64,000 nt of DNA from Nitrobacteraceae bacterium AZCC 1564 (lineage in GTDB: Bacteria; Pseudomonadota; Alphaproteobacteria; Rhizobiales; Xanthobacteraceae), in contig JBAGRR010000001.1 in NCBI GenBank assembly GCA_036924835.1, positions 372,001 to 436,000 on the forward strand. Reading direction: 5' to 3'. Shown one piece after another: positions 39,526 through 47,999 of the stretch (the stretch's first letter is position 1; each line of letters begins with the position of its first letter). A model generated the notes under the pieces. That model was not told where the DNA came from. It searched no databases and saw only the letters and a program-made list of their open reading frames with translations. The position numbers and the translations under genes are program-made.

Positions 39526-40866
39526 TCATTGCGGCGCTTTCGCGCCGCCACCCGACTGTTGCCCCCCTTGCGCCCCTTTGTCCTGCCCCTTGTGGCGACG
39601 TTCGCCCTTCTCACCGCCGCCTCCGCTCTTGCGGCCCTTTTGCTTTTGCGGCGCGAGGTCAGGGGTTGGCGTCTGATAGTTCTGGCTGATCGTAACCTTG
39701 GCGCCTTCAGAGAGATTGGCGAAACCTGTGGTCACGACTCGATCTTCTACGGTGACGCCGGACGCGATCACTGCCTCTGTTTCGTTTTGCAAGGTGACCG
39801 AGACCGTATGTGCGGTCACGGTGTCATCCGCCCCAATGACATACACGAACGTTCCCGCTGGTCCGCGCTGAACCGCAGCGGTCGGCACCACGATCGCCTT
39901 CTCCAGCGTTTGCACTTTCAGCCGTACATTCACGAATTGCCCCGGCCAAAGCTGATAGTTGGCGTTCGGGAATTCGGCCTTGATCTTGACCGTACCGGTT
40001 GTCTGATCGACCTGATTATCGATACCTGTGACAGTGCCTGTGTCCACGACCGTCTTGCCGTCGTTGCCGAATACGTCAACGAGCAAGGGCCCTTTGGCTG
40101 CGGCGGCATTGACGCGAACGATCTGCTGCTGCGGCAAACTGAACTGAACCGCAATCGGCTGCATTTGCGTGATCACGACAATGCCTGTCGCGTCGGAAGC
40201 ATGGACGATGTTGCCCTGGTCGACCTGACGCAGTCCGGCACGCCCCGAGAGAGGGGCAACGACCTTAGTGTAACCTAATGTCGCACGCGCATTGTCGATC
40301 GCGGCTTGGTCCGATTTCACCAGCGCTTCAAGTTGAGCGACCGTTGCACGCTGGGTATCAGCCTGCTGCGCTGAACCAGCCCTGGATGCGGCAAGTTGCT
40401 CATAGCGCGTGAGATCAATTTTCGCATTGGCAAGCTGGGCTTCGTCCTGCGCTTTTTTGGCAACGGCCTGATCGTACTGCGCCTTGTAGATCACGGGATC
40501 GATTTCGGCGAGCACGTCGCCAGCCTTGACGTCCTGCCCTTCCTTGAAATTGACCGACAGCAACTTGCCATCGACCTGCGCGCGAACCGTGACGTTGTTC
40601 AATGCACGCACGGTCCCCACGCCGTCGATATAGACCGGCACATCCTCAATATGCGGGGTCGCCGCAAGGACCGGGATCGCCAGATCCGGCCGGACATGGG
40701 CAGCATTCTGGTTGGGCCGGAGATAGGTCCAGCCGATGTAACCAAGACCGCCGATGATCAAAAGCGTGATGAAGATTGAAACCGTTCGCCTGCGCGCCCC
40801 GGACGCGACACGCGCGACACCATCGCCTACTTTGGCTTTTCCCTTCAGCTCGGGTTTAAAGAGCAT
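39526..40866 (-). CDS. mdtA: Efflux RND periplasmic adaptor subunit (MdtA-like)
   Basis: Membrane fusion protein linking the RND pump to the outer membrane channel. An N-terminal membrane anchor (TVSIFITLLIIGGLGYIGWTY, about 29-49) precedes the barrel-sandwich hybrid halves (VRAQVDGKLLSVNFKEGQDVKAGDVL and VVAPLSGRAGLRQVDQGN), an alpha-hairpin and a beta-barrel. The last 40 residues are a Gly/Lys/Gln tail (GRKSGGGGEKGERR...) not usual in MdtA. The ATG at 40866 overlaps the end of the outer membrane gene by 11 nt, and is preferred over an in-frame start at 40899 that lies deeper in it. Confidence 0.92.
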   Translation of the reverse strand: MLFKPELKGKAKVGDGVARVASGARRRTVSIFITLLIIGGLGYIGWTYLRPNQNAAHVRPDLAIPVLAATPHIEDVPVYIDGVGTVRALNNVTVRAQVDGKLLSVNFKEGQDVKAGDVLAEIDPVIYKAQYDQAVAKKAQDEAQLANAKIDLTRYEQLAASRAGSAQQADTQRATVAQLEALVKSDQAAIDNARATLGYTKVVAPLSGRAGLRQVDQGNIVHASDATGIVVITQMQPIAVQFSLPQQQIVRVNAAAAKGPLLVDVFGNDGKTVVDTGTVTGIDNQVDQTTGTVKIKAEFPNANYQLWPGQFVNVRLKVQTLEKAIVVPTAAVQRGPAGTFVYVIGADDTVTAHTVSVTLQNETEAVIASGVTVEDRVVTTGFANLSEGAKVTISQNYQTPTPDLAPQKQKGRKSGGGGEKGERRHKGQDKGAQGGQQSGGGAKAPQ

Positions 40867-42346
40867 CGACCGGCTCCGTCTTTGGCGACCAACCGCCACC
40901 TAATGCCTGGTAGAGGCTGACCACGGCCTGAAGCCGGGCGAGTTGCGCCTGTGTCAGCGAATCTTCCGCCTGGAATAGCGTCAATTGAGTATTTAGCACA
41001 GTCACGATGTCCGCCGTGCCCGCCCGAAGTTGCCGTTCGGACAGCTCAAAGGCCCGCCGGGACGATGTCACAACAATCCGCTGAAGCCTCAGACGCTCAT
41101 TAGCCTGCTTGAGCGTCGCAAGAGCAGTATCGACATCGGCAAACGCGGATATCACGGTTTTGCGATAAGTTTGCAACAATTCGTCCTGCACGGCCTTCTG
41201 CAATTCGAAATTGGCCTGGATACGACCCGCGTCGAATATCGGTTGGGTCAGACCGGCAGCCACGTTGAAGAACGCGGATTGCGGCGTGAACAGGGCGGCG
41301 AGCGCGGCGCTCTGATAGCCGCCCTGCCCGGTCAACTGAATGCTCGGAAAGAATTGGGCCCTGGCGCTGCCGACATTGGCAGTGGCCGAGGCCAGCTGAT
41401 TTTCCTGACGACGAATGTCTGGCCGCTGAGTGAGGAGCTCGGAAGGTAATCCGGGCGTCACGCGCGGAATAGCCATCTGTGCAAGCGAGCCTCCCGTGAG
41501 CTTCAGCCGTTCCGGAGGCCTCGCAACAAGAGTTGCCAGGACATTCGTGTTCTGGGCCAGCGCCTGGCGCAGCGGCGGCACCAAGGCTTTCTGGTTGGCC
41601 AGCAAGCTCTCTTGCTGAGCGAGATCGAGATCGGAGCCGGTGCCGGCATCCACCCTCGCCTTGATGGCGTCATAGATGCGCTGCGCGCTGGCGATATTGC
41701 TGGTCGCTGTCTTGATCCGGTCTTGTGCCGCGACAACCTGGAAATAGGCGTTCGCCACGCTCGCCAACGTCGTCATCGCGACCACATCGCGATCGAAACG
41801 GTTGGCGTTGGCGGTTTCCTCGGCCGCCAGTAGCGCGTCGCGATTCTTGCTCCAAAAGTCGATCTCATAACTCGCGCTGAGCGAGGCTGTGTGGTTGGTC
41901 ACCTCGCCGCGGCCTGTAATGGGCGTGGCGCTGGTGATTGTACCCGTCGTGCTCGAAGAGCGGGAGCGCGAGCCAGAGAACGTCCCGGATACGGTCGGCA
42001 AAAGCGCAGCGCCAATTTGCTGGGCTTGCGCATCCGCCTGCCGGATGCGCGCGGTGGCAGCGGCGATATCCAAGTTGACGGTCTGCGCCTCCTCCATGAG
42101 GATGGTGAGCTCCCTGGAGCGGAAGCCTCGCCACCAGTCGAGCGCCGGCGGCCTGCTTTCAGCGGCACCGTTCGCGGCTTTGTACGCGCCCGGAATATCC
42201 AGGGCGGGATCAGGCAGATCGGATGTCGTGATGCATCCGCTCGAAGTGGCTGCAACCGCAAATGCCGCGAGGAGCGCCAGCAGTCGCCTTGAAGACAACG
42301 CTGGACACGTGAACTGATAAAAGAACACCGACACTGCTATGCACAC
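40856..42346 (-). CDS. Outer membrane efflux lipoprotein, NodT family
   Basis: TolC-like factor of the NodT/OprM lipoprotein group (496 aa). The signal sequence ends in a lipobox-like ATSSGC with the lipidated cysteine at about residue 38. Paired outer membrane factor repeats follow, for example LAQQESLLANQKALVPPLRQALAQNTNVLA and RPDIRRQENQLASATANVGSARAQFFPSI. It is the first gene of the operon, ahead of adaptor and two permeases, so the system carries its own outer membrane exit duct rather than relying on the tolC at 26 kb. An 18-bp palindrome lies 62-80 bp upstream. Confidence 0.92.
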   Translation of the reverse strand: MCIAVSVFFYQFTCPALSSRRLLALLAAFAVAATSSGCITTSDLPDPALDIPGAYKAANGAAESRPPALDWWRGFRSRELTILMEEAQTVNLDIAAATARIRQADAQAQQIGAALLPTVSGTFSGSRSRSSSTTGTITSATPITGRGEVTNHTASLSASYEIDFWSKNRDALLAAEETANANRFDRDVVAMTTLASVANAYFQVVAAQDRIKTATSNIASAQRIYDAIKARVDAGTGSDLDLAQQESLLANQKALVPPLRQALAQNTNVLATLVARPPERLKLTGGSLAQMAIPRVTPGLPSELLTQRPDIRRQENQLASATANVGSARAQFFPSIQLTGQGGYQSAALAALFTPQSAFFNVAAGLTQPIFDAGRIQANFELQKAVQDELLQTYRKTVISAFADVDTALATLKQANERLRLQRIVVTSSRRAFELSERQLRAGTADIVTVLNTQLTLFQAEDSLTQAQLARLQAVVSLYQALGGGWSPKTEPVDAL

Positions 42347-42408
42347 TTTCCGAAGCGCTGAAGCGCCTTTTTAACGGGCCGATCCAGCCACGGACAGAGA
42401 CGTTCCAT

Positions 42409-42426
42409 CATGTTCCCCAGAACATG
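42409..42426. promoter_or_regulatory. 18-bp palindrome upstream of the efflux operon
   Basis: CATGTTC-CCCA-GAACATG is a perfect inverted repeat with a 4-nt centre, 63 bp upstream of the first efflux gene. Size and placement suit a TetR-type repressor site. No regulator gene adjoins the operon. Confidence 0.45.
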
Positions 42427-42474
42427 CGCGCGTGTGCTCCGGCAGCATCATCCCACCATGTCGCTTCTAGACGG

Positions 42475-42514
42475 AATCCGCAGCTTTTTGCGGATTTTGG
42501 GGCCTCAAAATCCG
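42475..42514. promoter_or_regulatory. Overlapping alternative hairpins upstream of the efflux operon
   Basis: AATCCGCA (42475-42482) can pair with TGCGGATT (42489-42496), and CGGATTTTG (42491-42499) can pair with CAAAATCCG (42506-42514). The two helices share CGGATT, so they exclude each other. This may be a switch in the leader of the efflux operon or only a repeat remnant; the transcript start is unknown. Confidence 0.3.
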
Positions 42515-42593
42515 GATTATTACAAAGATTTCATGAGGCGGCTTAGACTTCCACCGAATCGCTGAACCTGAGCTCAGTGGTCGATCGGCACGG

Positions 42594-43110
42594 ATGGCGA
42601 TTTACAACTCCGAATTTGCTTGGCGCCTTGCGTGCCGCCGCGAATTCGCGATTGCAGAAGCTTATCTCAGGCGCGAATGCCGCACGCCAACGTCCAGCGT
42701 CCCCACTCTTTGCGTCCGTCGCGACGTGATCCAGACCATGCTTGGCAACACGCCGATCGCGCGGCTCGCACGATCCTTCCGCTACTGATCGTAACAACAC
42801 CGATGCCTATTACGATGTCGGCACTTCGTTCGACTTGGCCTAGCGTGATCCAAGCATGGCTTGTCCGTCGGCGCCAATCGAGGACAGCACAAGCGATCTT
42901 ACCTCGGACAACAAATACAAACGCCCCGCCGAGGCTATCAATCTAAAGTCCCGCCCCATGCCCAGATTTCCGCGAGGCTTGGCCGAACCTGATGTCGCTC
43001 GGATTCGACGACCGGTTCCGGCGCATGTGGCCGTATTACCTTGCCTATTGCGAGCCGGATTCCTGTCGGGAAACATCGACCTTCGCCAGGTCGTGTTCGC
43101 GAAATCCGGA
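42594..43110 (+). pseudogene. Remnant of a cyclopropane-fatty-acid synthase-family gene
   Basis: Several short stretches in different frames read like one protein. From 42965, DFREAWPNLMSLGFDDRFRRMW PYYLAYCE runs into GFLSGNIDLRQVVFAK (from 43057) after loss of one base at about 43054; this is the typical C-terminus of CFA synthase-like SAM methyltransferases. At 42790-42843 RNNTDAYYDVGTSFDLA resembles the family's N-terminal NI..HYDLGN..F segment, and FAIAEAYL before it resembles the GEAYMDG block. The central 240 or so residues are missing. The rest of the 42347-43198 gap contains no intact gene. Identification is from memory of the family. Confidence 0.55.
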
Positions 43111-43198
43111 TGGCTGCCGCGCGCGCGGTTGCTTGTGATCCGGGCTTCGGTCCTTTAGGGTCGATCCCGGTGAAGAAACAACCGGTGTTTTTCGCGAT

Positions 43199-44239
43199 AT
43201 GAAGTTCAACAACGACGTCATCCAGGCGATCGGCAACACGCCGCTGATCAAGCTCAAGCAAGCCTCCGAACTGACCGGCTGCACCATTCTGGGCAAGGCC
43301 GAATTCATGAATCCCGGCCAGTCCGTGAAAGACCGCGCGGGCAAATGGATGATTCTGGAAGCCGAGAAGCGCGGCGATCTGAAGCCCGGCGGCCTCGTCG
43401 TGGAATCGACCGCCGGCAATACCGGCATCGGGCTTGCGGTGGTGGCGAGCGCGCGCGGCTATCGCACGCTGATCGTCATTCCCAACACCCAGAGCCAGGA
43501 AAAGAAGGACATGCTGCGGCTCTGCGGCGCCGAGCTCGTCGAAGTCCCCGCGCTGCCCTTCTCCAATCCCAATAACTATCAGCATGTCGGCAGGCGGCTC
43601 GCCGATCAACTGCGCAAGAGCGAGCCGAATGGCGTGCTGTTCGCCGATCAGTGGAACAATCTCGACAACGTCAAGGCGCACTTCGAATCGACTGGCCCGG
43701 AAATCTGGGAGCAGACCGGCGGCAAGGTCGACGGTTTTATCTGCTCGGTCGGCACCGGCGGCACCCTCGCGGGCGCCAGCTCGTTCCTGAAGTCGAAGAA
43801 CAAAAACATCGTCATCGGCTGTGCCGATCCGCGCGGCGCGGCAATGTACGAGCTGTTCAAGAACGGCGCCGCCAAGTCGACGCCGGGCGACTCCATCACC
43901 GAAGGCATCGGGCTCGGCCGCGTAACGCCCGTGATCGAGGAAGCCAAAGTCGACGACGCGTTCCTCATTCCGGATGAGGAAGCGGTACCGGTGATCTACG
44001 AACTATTGGAGCATGAGGGCCTTTGCCTGGGTGGCTCCACCGGCATCAATATCGCGGGTGCGATCCGTCTGGCAAGACAGCTCGGCCCCGGCAAGACCAT
44101 CGTCACGATCCTCGCCGACTCCGGCAATCGCTATCAGTCGAAGCTGTTCAATCCGGAGTTCATGCGCTCGAAGAACCTTCCCGTGCCGACGTGGCTGGAG
44201 AAGCGCACGAAGATCGACGTGCCGTTCGAGAAGGTCTAG
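43199..44239 (+). CDS. cysK: Cysteine synthase A
   Basis: PLP enzyme that makes cysteine from O-acetylserine and sulfide. IGNTPLIKL begins the fold; the PLP lysine is Lys44 in QSVKDRAG; the substrate loop is STAGNTG; the phosphate-binding loop is GTGGTLAG. The length is 346 aa, longer than the E. coli enzyme by about 20 residues, mostly at the C-terminus. The NNLDN/WNNLDNVKAH segment suggests the cysteine synthase (not cystathionine beta-synthase) branch. The TAG stop is the CTAG at the start of repeat A3. The gene stands alone. Confidence 0.93.
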   Translation: MKFNNDVIQAIGNTPLIKLKQASELTGCTILGKAEFMNPGQSVKDRAGKWMILEAEKRGDLKPGGLVVESTAGNTGIGLAVVASARGYRTLIVIPNTQSQEKKDMLRLCGAELVEVPALPFSNPNNYQHVGRRLADQLRKSEPNGVLFADQWNNLDNVKAHFESTGPEIWEQTGGKVDGFICSVGTGGTLAGASSFLKSKNKNIVIGCADPRGAAMYELFKNGAAKSTPGDSITEGIGLGRVTPVIEEAKVDDAFLIPDEEAVPVIYELLEHEGLCLGGSTGINIAGAIRLARQLGPGKTIVTILADSGNRYQSKLFNPEFMRSKNLPVPTWLEKRTKIDVPFEKV

Positions 44240-44402
44240 CGTGGTAGTTCGGAAGTTCGCTCTATCTTTTCTGCGCGTCCTTCCAGCGAACTTCTGAACC
44301 TAAACCACGCTAGAATCATAAATTTACTAGTCTCCTCTCGTATCCAAAGTTCGCTACAGAGCACGCTGCACCATGAGGCGAACTTTGGATTCGGGACACT
44401 AG
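44236..44402. repeat. Family A double-hairpin element A3 (single unit, 167 bp)
   Basis: The unit runs from CTAG to CTAG. First hairpin: base CTAGCGTGGT/ACCACGCTAG, a 3-nt bulge on the right arm, a 16-nt upper stem with two mismatches and a 23-nt loop. Spacer AATCATAAATTTACTAG. Second hairpin: base AGTCTCC/GGACACT, a TCT bulge on the left, upper stem CGTATCCAAAGTTCGC/GCGAACTTTGGATTCG (one mismatch) and a 23-nt loop. The left CTAG contains the cysK stop codon. Confidence 0.85.
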
Positions 44403-44491
44403 GGCGCGAAGTAGCTCCCTGCCCGCGTAAAGAAAACGCATCAAACAAGACTTGAGAGTTGCGGTTCTGATTCAATCAGAACCGAAGCTCT
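44403..44491. repeat. Family B repeat B3, right half, adjoining A3
   Basis: GCGCGAAGTAG, AAGAAAACGCATCAAA and CTTGAGAGTTGCGG lead to the palindrome CGGTTCTGATTCAATCAGAACCG (44462-44484) and GAAGCTCT. The left end (GAGCGTTTTC) is missing where A3 abuts, as if A3 had inserted there. It sits just beyond the aapP stop codon, and the palindrome could act as a transcript-end hairpin. Confidence 0.7.
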
Positions 44492-44493
44492 TA

Positions 44494-45234
44494 TCAGCGC
44501 AAAATCTGGCTGAGGAACAGCTTGGTCCGCGCGTGCTGCGGATTGGAGAAGAATTTCTCCGGCGTGTTCGCCTCGATGATTTGCCCCGCGTCCATGAACA
44601 CGACGCGGTCGGCAACCTCACGAGCGAACCCCATTTCATGGGTCACCACCAGCATGGTCATGCCCTCTTTCGCCAAATCGACCATGGTGTCGAGCACTTC
44701 CTTGACCATCTCGGGATCGAGCGCCGATGTTGGCTCGTCGAACAACATGACTTTCGGATTCATGGTCAACGCCCGCGCGATCGCCACACGCTGCTGCTGA
44801 CCACCTGAAATCTGTCCGGGATACTTGTCGGCCTTATCGGGAATACGGACCCGCTCAAGGTATTTCATGGCGGAAGCCTCAGCTTCCTTCTTCGGAATGT
44901 TGCGCACCCAGATCGGAGCCAGCGTGCAGTTCTCCAGCACCGTCAGATGCGGAAACAAGTTGAAGCTCTGGAACACCATCCCGACTTCGCGCCGGACATC
45001 GTCAACCCGGCGAAGATTTGGCCCAAGCTCAATGCCATCAACGACAATCCGGCCTTCCTGAAACTCCTCCAGCGCGTTGATGCATCGGATCAAGGTCGAT
45101 TTGCCCGACCCCGACGGGCCGCAAACCACAATACGCTCCCCGCGCCCGACGGTCAGATCGATGTCGCGCAGCACGTGGAATTCGCCGAACCACTTGTTGA
45201 GGCCCGAGATGCTGACAATGGGATCGGCACTCAT
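44494..45234 (-). CDS. aapP: General L-amino acid ABC transporter ATPase
   Basis: Nucleotide-binding subunit of the AapJQMP importer. Walker [11 protein letters not shown]-loop [11 protein letters not shown], signature [15 protein letters not shown], Walker [13 protein letters not shown] and the switch histidine VTHEM are all intact. The length is 246 aa. It is last in the operon, 9 bp after aapM. In Rhizobium the system imports a wide range of amino acids and influences nitrogen exchange in nodules. Confidence 0.95.
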   Translation of the reverse strand: MSADPIVSISGLNKWFGEFHVLRDIDLTVGRGERIVVCGPSGSGKSTLIRCINALEEFQEGRIVVDGIELGPNLRRVDDVRREVGMVFQSFNLFPHLTVLENCTLAPIWVRNIPKKEAEASAMKYLERVRIPDKADKYPGQISGGQQQRVAIARALTMNPKVMLFDEPTSALDPEMVKEVLDTMVDLAKEGMTMLVVTHEMGFAREVADRVVFMDAGQIIEANTPEKFFSNPQHARTKLFLSQILR

Positions 45235-45243
45235 GGTTTCATC

Positions 45244-46773
45244 TCAGACATTCTTGTGAGCATTCAGTCGCCGCTCTACGAACAGTGAGTAGCGTGACAT
45301 TCCAAAACAGAACACGAAGTAGATTATCCCAGTAAAGGCGAAACCGGTGAACAACGTCGTCGGCGTTGCCCAGTTCGGATCGGCAAAGGACGCACGAAGC
45401 TGTCCGAGCAGATCGAAAATCGCAACGATCAGGACAAGAGTCGTATCCTTGAACAAGGCGATGAAGCTGTTCACCAGTCCCGGAATGACGTGCCGCAAGG
45501 CTTGCGGCATGACAATCAATCCCGTGGTCTTCCAGTAGGACAGCCCGAGCGCACTTGCCGCTTCCGCCTGCCCGCGTGGAATGGCCTGCAAGCCTCCGCG
45601 GATGACTTCAGCATTGTACGCCCCGGCAAACAACGCAATGCCGATCAGCACGCGCACCAATCCATCGACCGTAAAATTTCCCGGCAGAAACAGCGGCAGC
45701 ATATAGGTCGCGAAGAATAGCACCGTGATCAACGGAACGCCGCGCCAGAATTCTATGAATGTAATCGAGAACAATTTGATCAGCGGGATGGTCGAACGTC
45801 GCCCAAGCGCCAGCACAATTCCAACCGGCATCGAGGCAACGATCCCCGTCAGGGAGACCACAAGCGTCACCAGCAGTCCGCCCCATTGCCGCGTATCGAC
45901 AATCGGCAGGCCACCATGATCAAGATCCATCAGCTTGATGACCACGGCGATGCCCGCGAAAATCACAGCGCTCCGCAACAGCGCACGCCAGCCATTGCGA
46001 AATCCGCCGGTCAGCAGAAAGGCAAGCAGCGAAACAATCACAGCCGTCAATGTGAGATCGACCCACACGGTCGCGGCAAAGCGCTGCGTATAATCCCGCA
46101 TCCACTCGAGTGGCAGGATCAGCCAGCCAAGCGCCTGTCCAAATAGCGCGACCGCTCTTCCCAAAAGCGCGACCAGCGAGCCCAGTGAGCTCCCCGTCAT
46201 TCCCTCGCCGATCCCCACAAGGCGGCTGCCGGCATCCTGAAAACTCGAGGCCAGCCCTGAGCCCAGGTCGGCGCACCAATTCACCACGAAGCCGCGAATT
46301 CCGCCGCCGCGCAGCAGAAAAAAGGCGACAATCGGATACGCGAGAAAGAACAGACCAGAGTTCAGCGCCTTGGCAGGCACGCGAGGAATCAGCAGCGGCG
46401 CAAGCAAAAGGGCGCCGAGAAGGAAGGTCAGGTTGACCCGCCAGCGCTCGGCTTGAGGATAAAACCCGTAGATGAACTGATCGAACTTGGCCTGGACAAA
46501 CGGCCAGCAAGCGCCAACGACGTGCCCGGCATTGGCGTCAAGACATGCCGATCGGTCGTTGCCATGCCATACGGCGTCGACAAGCAAGAACTTCACCGTT
46601 GGTGTGACGATCAACGCGAGCAGTGCGACGCTCGCGACAGTCAGCACGATGTTCAGCGGTGAATTGAGCAGGCGTTGACGAACAAACCCGACAACGCCGA
46701 TTGTCATGGTCGGCGCTTTGCGCGGCTCGACAAGCGTCTGCCGAACGAAGGTGGCTGCGAGCTGGTCGGTCAT
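45244..46773 (-). CDS. aapM: General L-amino acid ABC transporter permease (enlarged)
   Basis: Inner-membrane subunit with the polar amino acid permease domain in the C-terminal half (TLVVSLTGIVASMPVGIVLALGR onward, EAA loop QAEAASALGLSYWKTTGLIVMPQALR). The length (509 aa) is well above the roughly 380-400 aa I remember for rhizobial AapM: about residues 155-275, with extra hydrophobic segments and a Ser/Gly-rich loop (DLGSGLASSFQDAGSRLVG), form an enlarged region before the transport domain. It overlaps aapQ by 4 nt (ATGA). Confidence 0.93.
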   Translation of the reverse strand: MTDQLAATFVRQTLVEPRKAPTMTIGVVGFVRQRLLNSPLNIVLTVASVALLALIVTPTVKFLLVDAVWHGNDRSACLDANAGHVVGACWPFVQAKFDQFIYGFYPQAERWRVNLTFLLGALLLAPLLIPRVPAKALNSGLFFLAYPIVAFFLLRGGGIRGFVVNWCADLGSGLASSFQDAGSRLVGIGEGMTGSSLGSLVALLGRAVALFGQALGWLILPLEWMRDYTQRFAATVWVDLTLTAVIVSLLAFLLTGGFRNGWRALLRSAVIFAGIAVVIKLMDLDHGGLPIVDTRQWGGLLVTLVVSLTGIVASMPVGIVLALGRRSTIPLIKLFSITFIEFWRGVPLITVLFFATYMLPLFLPGNFTVDGLVRVLIGIALFAGAYNAEVIRGGLQAIPRGQAEAASALGLSYWKTTGLIVMPQALRHVIPGLVNSFIALFKDTTLVLIVAIFDLLGQLRASFADPNWATPTTLFTGFAFTGIIYFVFCFGMSRYSLFVERRLNAHKNV

Positions 46774-47999
46774 GCCGCAAGGCTCCGATTCACATGCCAG
46801 CCATAAAGTCCCATGATGGCGCTCGTAGCCAACGACACCAGCAGATACACCCCCATTGTCAGTGCAATAATTTCAACGGCTTGCCCTGTCTGGCTCAATG
46901 TTGTTCCAGCAAAGACAGAGAACAGATCGGGGTAGCCGATCGCCACCGCCAGAGACGAGTTCTTGGTAAGGTTCAAATACTGATTTGTCAGCGGCGGCAA
47001 AATCACACGCAGCGCCTGCGGGATGATGACGAGGCGCAACGTCGCACCGCGAGACAAGCCAAGCGAGGCCCCTGCCTCCATCTGGCCTTTGGGCACGGAC
47101 TGAATACCAGCACGAATGATCTCGGCGATGAACGCGGCTGTATACGTTGAGAGCGCAACCACTAAGGCCGCGAACTCCGGCAGGATCCGCATTCCCCCCG
47201 CAAAATTAAAGCCTCGCAACGTGGGCATATCGAACTTCACTGGCGCACCAAAAAGAAGTGCAGCGAGCGCCGGCAACCCGATCAGCATGAGTACGACAAA
47301 GGGCCAAATCACCAGCTTCTGGCCGGTTTTGAACAACTGCCGACGCGCGTAGATGCGCATGGCCAGCGCTGCAAGCACTCCGATCGCGATCGCAAAAACG
47401 AAAACAGTGAAGGCCTGCTGCGGAACCGGATCTGGAACGACAAGGCCGCGGTTGCTCAGGAAGATGCTGCCAAACAACGAGATGCTTTGTCGTGGGTTCG
47501 GCAGCGTCGCCAGGACCGCCAGATACCAGAACAGAATCTGAAACAGCAGCGGCAGATTGCGGATGAGTTCGACGTATCCACCCGAAATCCGGGACAGCAG
47601 CCAATTCGGCGATAACCGCCCAAGTGCAACGAGCAGTCCGATGATCGTCGCCGCGATGATGCCTATGGCTGAGACCAGCAACGTGTTGAGCAGACCAACA
47701 AGAAAGACACGACTGTAGGTGTCGCTCTCGGAATACGGAATCAGCGCCTGACTGACGCTGAAACCAGCGGTATTCGATAGGAAGCCAAAGCCCGATGCAA
47801 TGCGCTGTGCCTGCAGGTTGGCGCGCGCATTTTCGACGATTTCGTATCCGACCCAGACAATGACCGCGATAAACAGGAGCTGGACAAGCGCGCCGCGCCA
47901 TCCGGCGCGCCCGCCCAGAACGTTGCGAAGCCGCGCCGCTAAACGGAACGGCGGCTTGCGCGCTTCACCCGTCATTGCGGTCTCTGATGTAGCTGTCAA
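46770..47999 (-). CDS. aapQ: General L-amino acid ABC transporter permease
   Basis: Partner permease of AapM (409 aa). N-terminal membrane segment at about 35-52, periplasmic stretch, then the transport domain with FLVGLLNTLLVSAIGIIAATIIG and the EAA loop MEAGASLGLSRGATLRLVIIPQALR. The annotated start is a TTG overlapping the aapJ stop (TTGA); an ATG eight codons downstream (47975) is an alternative. The organisation J-Q-M-P and the overlaps indicate one transcript. Confidence 0.95.
   Translation of the reverse strand: MTATSETAMTGEARKPPFRLAARLRNVLGGRAGWRGALVQLLFIAVIVWVGYEIVENARANLQAQRIASGFGFLSNTAGFSVSQALIPYSESDTYSRVFLVGLLNTLLVSAIGIIAATIIGLLVALGRLSPNWLLSRISGGYVELIRNLPLLFQILFWYLAVLATLPNPRQSISLFGSIFLSNRGLVVPDPVPQQAFTVFVFAIAIGVLAALAMRIYARRQLFKTGQKLVIWPFVVLMLIGLPALAALLFGAPVKFDMPTLRGFNFAGGMRILPEFAALVVALSTYTAAFIAEIIRAGIQSVPKGQMEAGASLGLSRGATLRLVIIPQALRVILPPLTNQYLNLTKNSSLAVAIGYPDLFSVFAGTTLSQTGQAVEIIALTMGVYLLVSLATSAIMGLYGWHVNRSLAA

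Noticed and set aside
42938..43681. 247-codon open frame on the minus strand across the start of cysK
   Set aside because: It is antisense to the conserved cysK coding sequence and its translation has no recognisable domain; G/C-rich codon positions explain the open frame.
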